Positions 13,213-14,120 of a stretch of DNA of 14,120 nt are shown here, piece after piece. The DNA lies in assembly GCA_963730315.1 (NCBI GenBank), contig CAVSRD010000022.1, positions 1-14,120 on the forward strand. The letters run 5' to 3'. How positions within the stretch are numbered: the first letter of the stretch is position 1; every line of letters starts with the position of its first letter. This DNA comes from VRUE01 sp963730315 (GTDB taxonomy: Bacteria > Actinomycetota > Thermoleophilia > Solirubrobacterales > 70-9). The notes beneath the pieces are model-generated. The model was not told the origin of the DNA. It did not search any database and saw only the letters and a program-made list of their open reading frames with translations. A program made the position numbers and the translations under genes.

Positions 13213-13623
13213 GTGTCCGAGGTGGAAGGCACGGGCGAGCCGATCTACCTGGAGCTCGTCGACGCGCTCGAGCTGTATGCGGCGATCATCAGAGGAACGC
13301 CCGCGCAGGCCGCCGATCAGCTTCGCGATCAGGGAACTCTCGAGGGCGCTCTTGCTCGGCCGCGCAGCTACGCCGACTACGAAGACGCCGATCTCGCGTT
13401 GCAGGCCGCCGTCCTGGCGCACGGCATCGCCGAGAGCCAGGCGTTCGTCGACGCGAACAAGCGCCTGGCGCTCGTCGCGATGTTGACGTTCCTCGAGCTG
13501 AACGGCTACCGGGTCGAAGCGCCCGATCCCGAGCTCGCCGACTGGATCCTCAGCTTCAGCTCCGGGACTACGCCCCAGCAGCTTGCGCCGTCGGTGCGCG
13601 ACGCAATGCGGCCTATCGCGTAG
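13213..13623 (+). CDS. Doc/Fic-type (death-on-curing family) toxin with substituted catalytic His
   Basis: This is a 136-residue all-helical protein of the Doc branch of the Fic fold. Doc kinases phosphorylate EF-Tu and arrest translation. The core motif here is QAFVDANKR (76-84) in place of the usual HxFxxANKR, so the phosphate loop (D80, N82, K83, R84) is intact while the catalytic His is Gln76 (codon CAG). An upstream HGIAES aligns with the usual HxIxxN before the motif. The flanking LALVAMLTFLELNGYRVEAP is typical of Doc. The start is a GTG at 13213, 7 bp after the antitoxin stop with no Shine-Dalgarno; translational coupling is likely, and GTG 13222 is an alternative. Whether it is active, altered or detoxified cannot be told from sequence. 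Confidence 0.85.
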   Translation: MSEVEGTGEPIYLELVDALELYAAIIRGTPAQAADQLRDQGTLEGALARPRSYADYEDADLALQAAVLAHGIAESQAFVDANKRLALVAMLTFLELNGYRVEAPDPELADWILSFSSGTTPQQLAPSVRDAMRPIA

Positions 13624-13686
13624 CTCAGCTCGCTCGTCGGTTGCTGGTCCGTCCTGATAGTGCAGTGGGGTATTCGCTGTCTTCTT

Positions 13687-13695
13687 GGGAGGAGG
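13687..13695 (+). promoter_or_regulatory. Strong Shine-Dalgarno GGGAGGAGG
   Basis: GGGAGGAGG lies five bases before the ATG at 13701 and sets the start of the integrase frame, rather than the upstream in-frame TTG at 13641. Confidence 0.7.
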
Positions 13696-13700
13696 ATCCC

Positions 13701-14117
13701 ATGACCGAATCCACTGTTCTCGACTCCGCCGGACGCCGCCGCTCGCCGGCGACGATGCCCGGCTACCACGTCGGACGATCACCACGCAACAAGGGGAGGC
13801 GCTACCCTGCCGACCCGCCAACGGTCGAGGAGATCGTCGCCGTGATGCGCCAGGTCGGAGCTGATCGACACGGCGCTCGCCTGCGTGCCTTGATCGTCGT
13901 CCTCTGGCGCGGCGGGCTTCGCATCCAGGAGGCGCTCGCGCTCAGCGAGCGCGATCTCGACCCACACCGTGGCTCGATCCTCGTCCGCCGCGGCAAGGGC
14001 GGGCGCCGGAGGGAGGTCGGCATGGACGAGTGGGGCTTCGAGCAGCTCCGCCCCTGGATGGCCGAGCGTGAGCGGCTGCCGGTCGGAGCAAGACACGACG
14101 GGTCAGCGACGACATAA
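13701..14117 (+). pseudogene. Truncated tyrosine recombinase / phage-type integrase
   Basis: The 138-codon frame begins MTESTVLDSAG and PGYHVGRSPRNKGRRYPADP, then enters the catalytic domain of a tyrosine recombinase. WRGGLRIQEALAL carries the first catalytic Arg, SILVRRGKGGRRREVGMDEW carries the beta-hairpin Lys, and RPWMAERERLPVG closes that half. Relatives I remember continue for another 80 or so residues with the HxxR box and the nucleophilic Tyr. Here the sequence departs from the family after LPVG (about 14085) and stops at 14117, so the protein cannot catalyse strand exchange alone. An insertion or recombination junction at about 14085 is likely; the window ends at 14120, so what interrupts it cannot be seen. 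It is 77 bp after the toxin gene, on the same strand. Confidence 0.72.
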
Positions 14118-14120
14118 ACA

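Noticed and set aside
1..14120. CRISPR array, tRNA or rRNA genes
   Set aside because: No regularly spaced repeats with unique spacers, no cloverleaf with a T-arm GTTCRA motif, and no conserved rRNA segments were seen on either strand.

Overview
The window is high-GC bacterial DNA. The gene content points to an actinobacterium of the class Thermoleophilia (Solirubrobacterales-like). The indicators are a class III cyclase/STAND-ATPase fusion, an NHL-propeller exported protein with a C-terminal domain (LNRRTGTARLTADVPG-like) common in that group, an exported protein ending in degenerate RTX-like repeats with a DxVDCGxGxxDRVxADxxDxxxxCE finish, a DUF5995 protein and several SnoaL-like proteins. 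This assignment is from memory of these families, not from a search. No rRNA, tRNA or CRISPR array was seen.

Left part (1-11.34 kb, chromosomal backbone). A very large minus-strand regulator-like protein (cyclase domain, STAND/AAA ATPase, TPR-like helices, SCP2 domain) is divergent from an exported NHL beta-propeller protein. Next comes a decayed minus-strand pair: a glutathione-dependent formaldehyde-activating (GFA/CENP-V) gene lacking its 5' end and carrying two frameshifts, and a SnoaL-like gene with an internal deletion. These are followed by an intact DUF5995 gene (+), a hairpin between convergent genes, a SnoaL-like gene (-) with a textbook promoter and RBS, and a DUF4344-type HExxH lipoprotein (-). 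A small PH/GRAM-like protein (+) is divergent from the lipoprotein and overlaps the 3' end of the RTX-repeat exported protein (-). An alpha/beta-hydrolase lipoprotein (-) and another SnoaL-like gene (+) close this part. Most genes look like single transcription units. Several lack a Shine-Dalgarno and carry a TANNNT hexamer 6-10 nt before the start codon, which suggests leaderless transcription.

Right part (11.34-14.12 kb, accessory). It begins with about 550 bp without a convincing gene, containing a dense cluster of inverted repeats and two abutting perfect palindromes. Next is a minus-strand gene of unknown function with a possible C-terminal winged helix and an inverted repeat over its promoter. 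An AbrB/MazE-type antitoxin plus Doc/Fic-type toxin pair follows, in which the toxin's catalytic histidine is replaced by glutamine. The window ends in a tyrosine recombinase that loses its catalytic C-terminal half at the edge. TA module, integrase remnant and repeats together look like an integrated or decaying mobile segment.

The points most worth following up are the atypical Doc toxin with its operator-like palindrome, the palindrome cluster at 11.70-11.79 kb, the cyclase-STAND-SCP2 fusion, and the run of gene decay at 5.29-5.74 kb.
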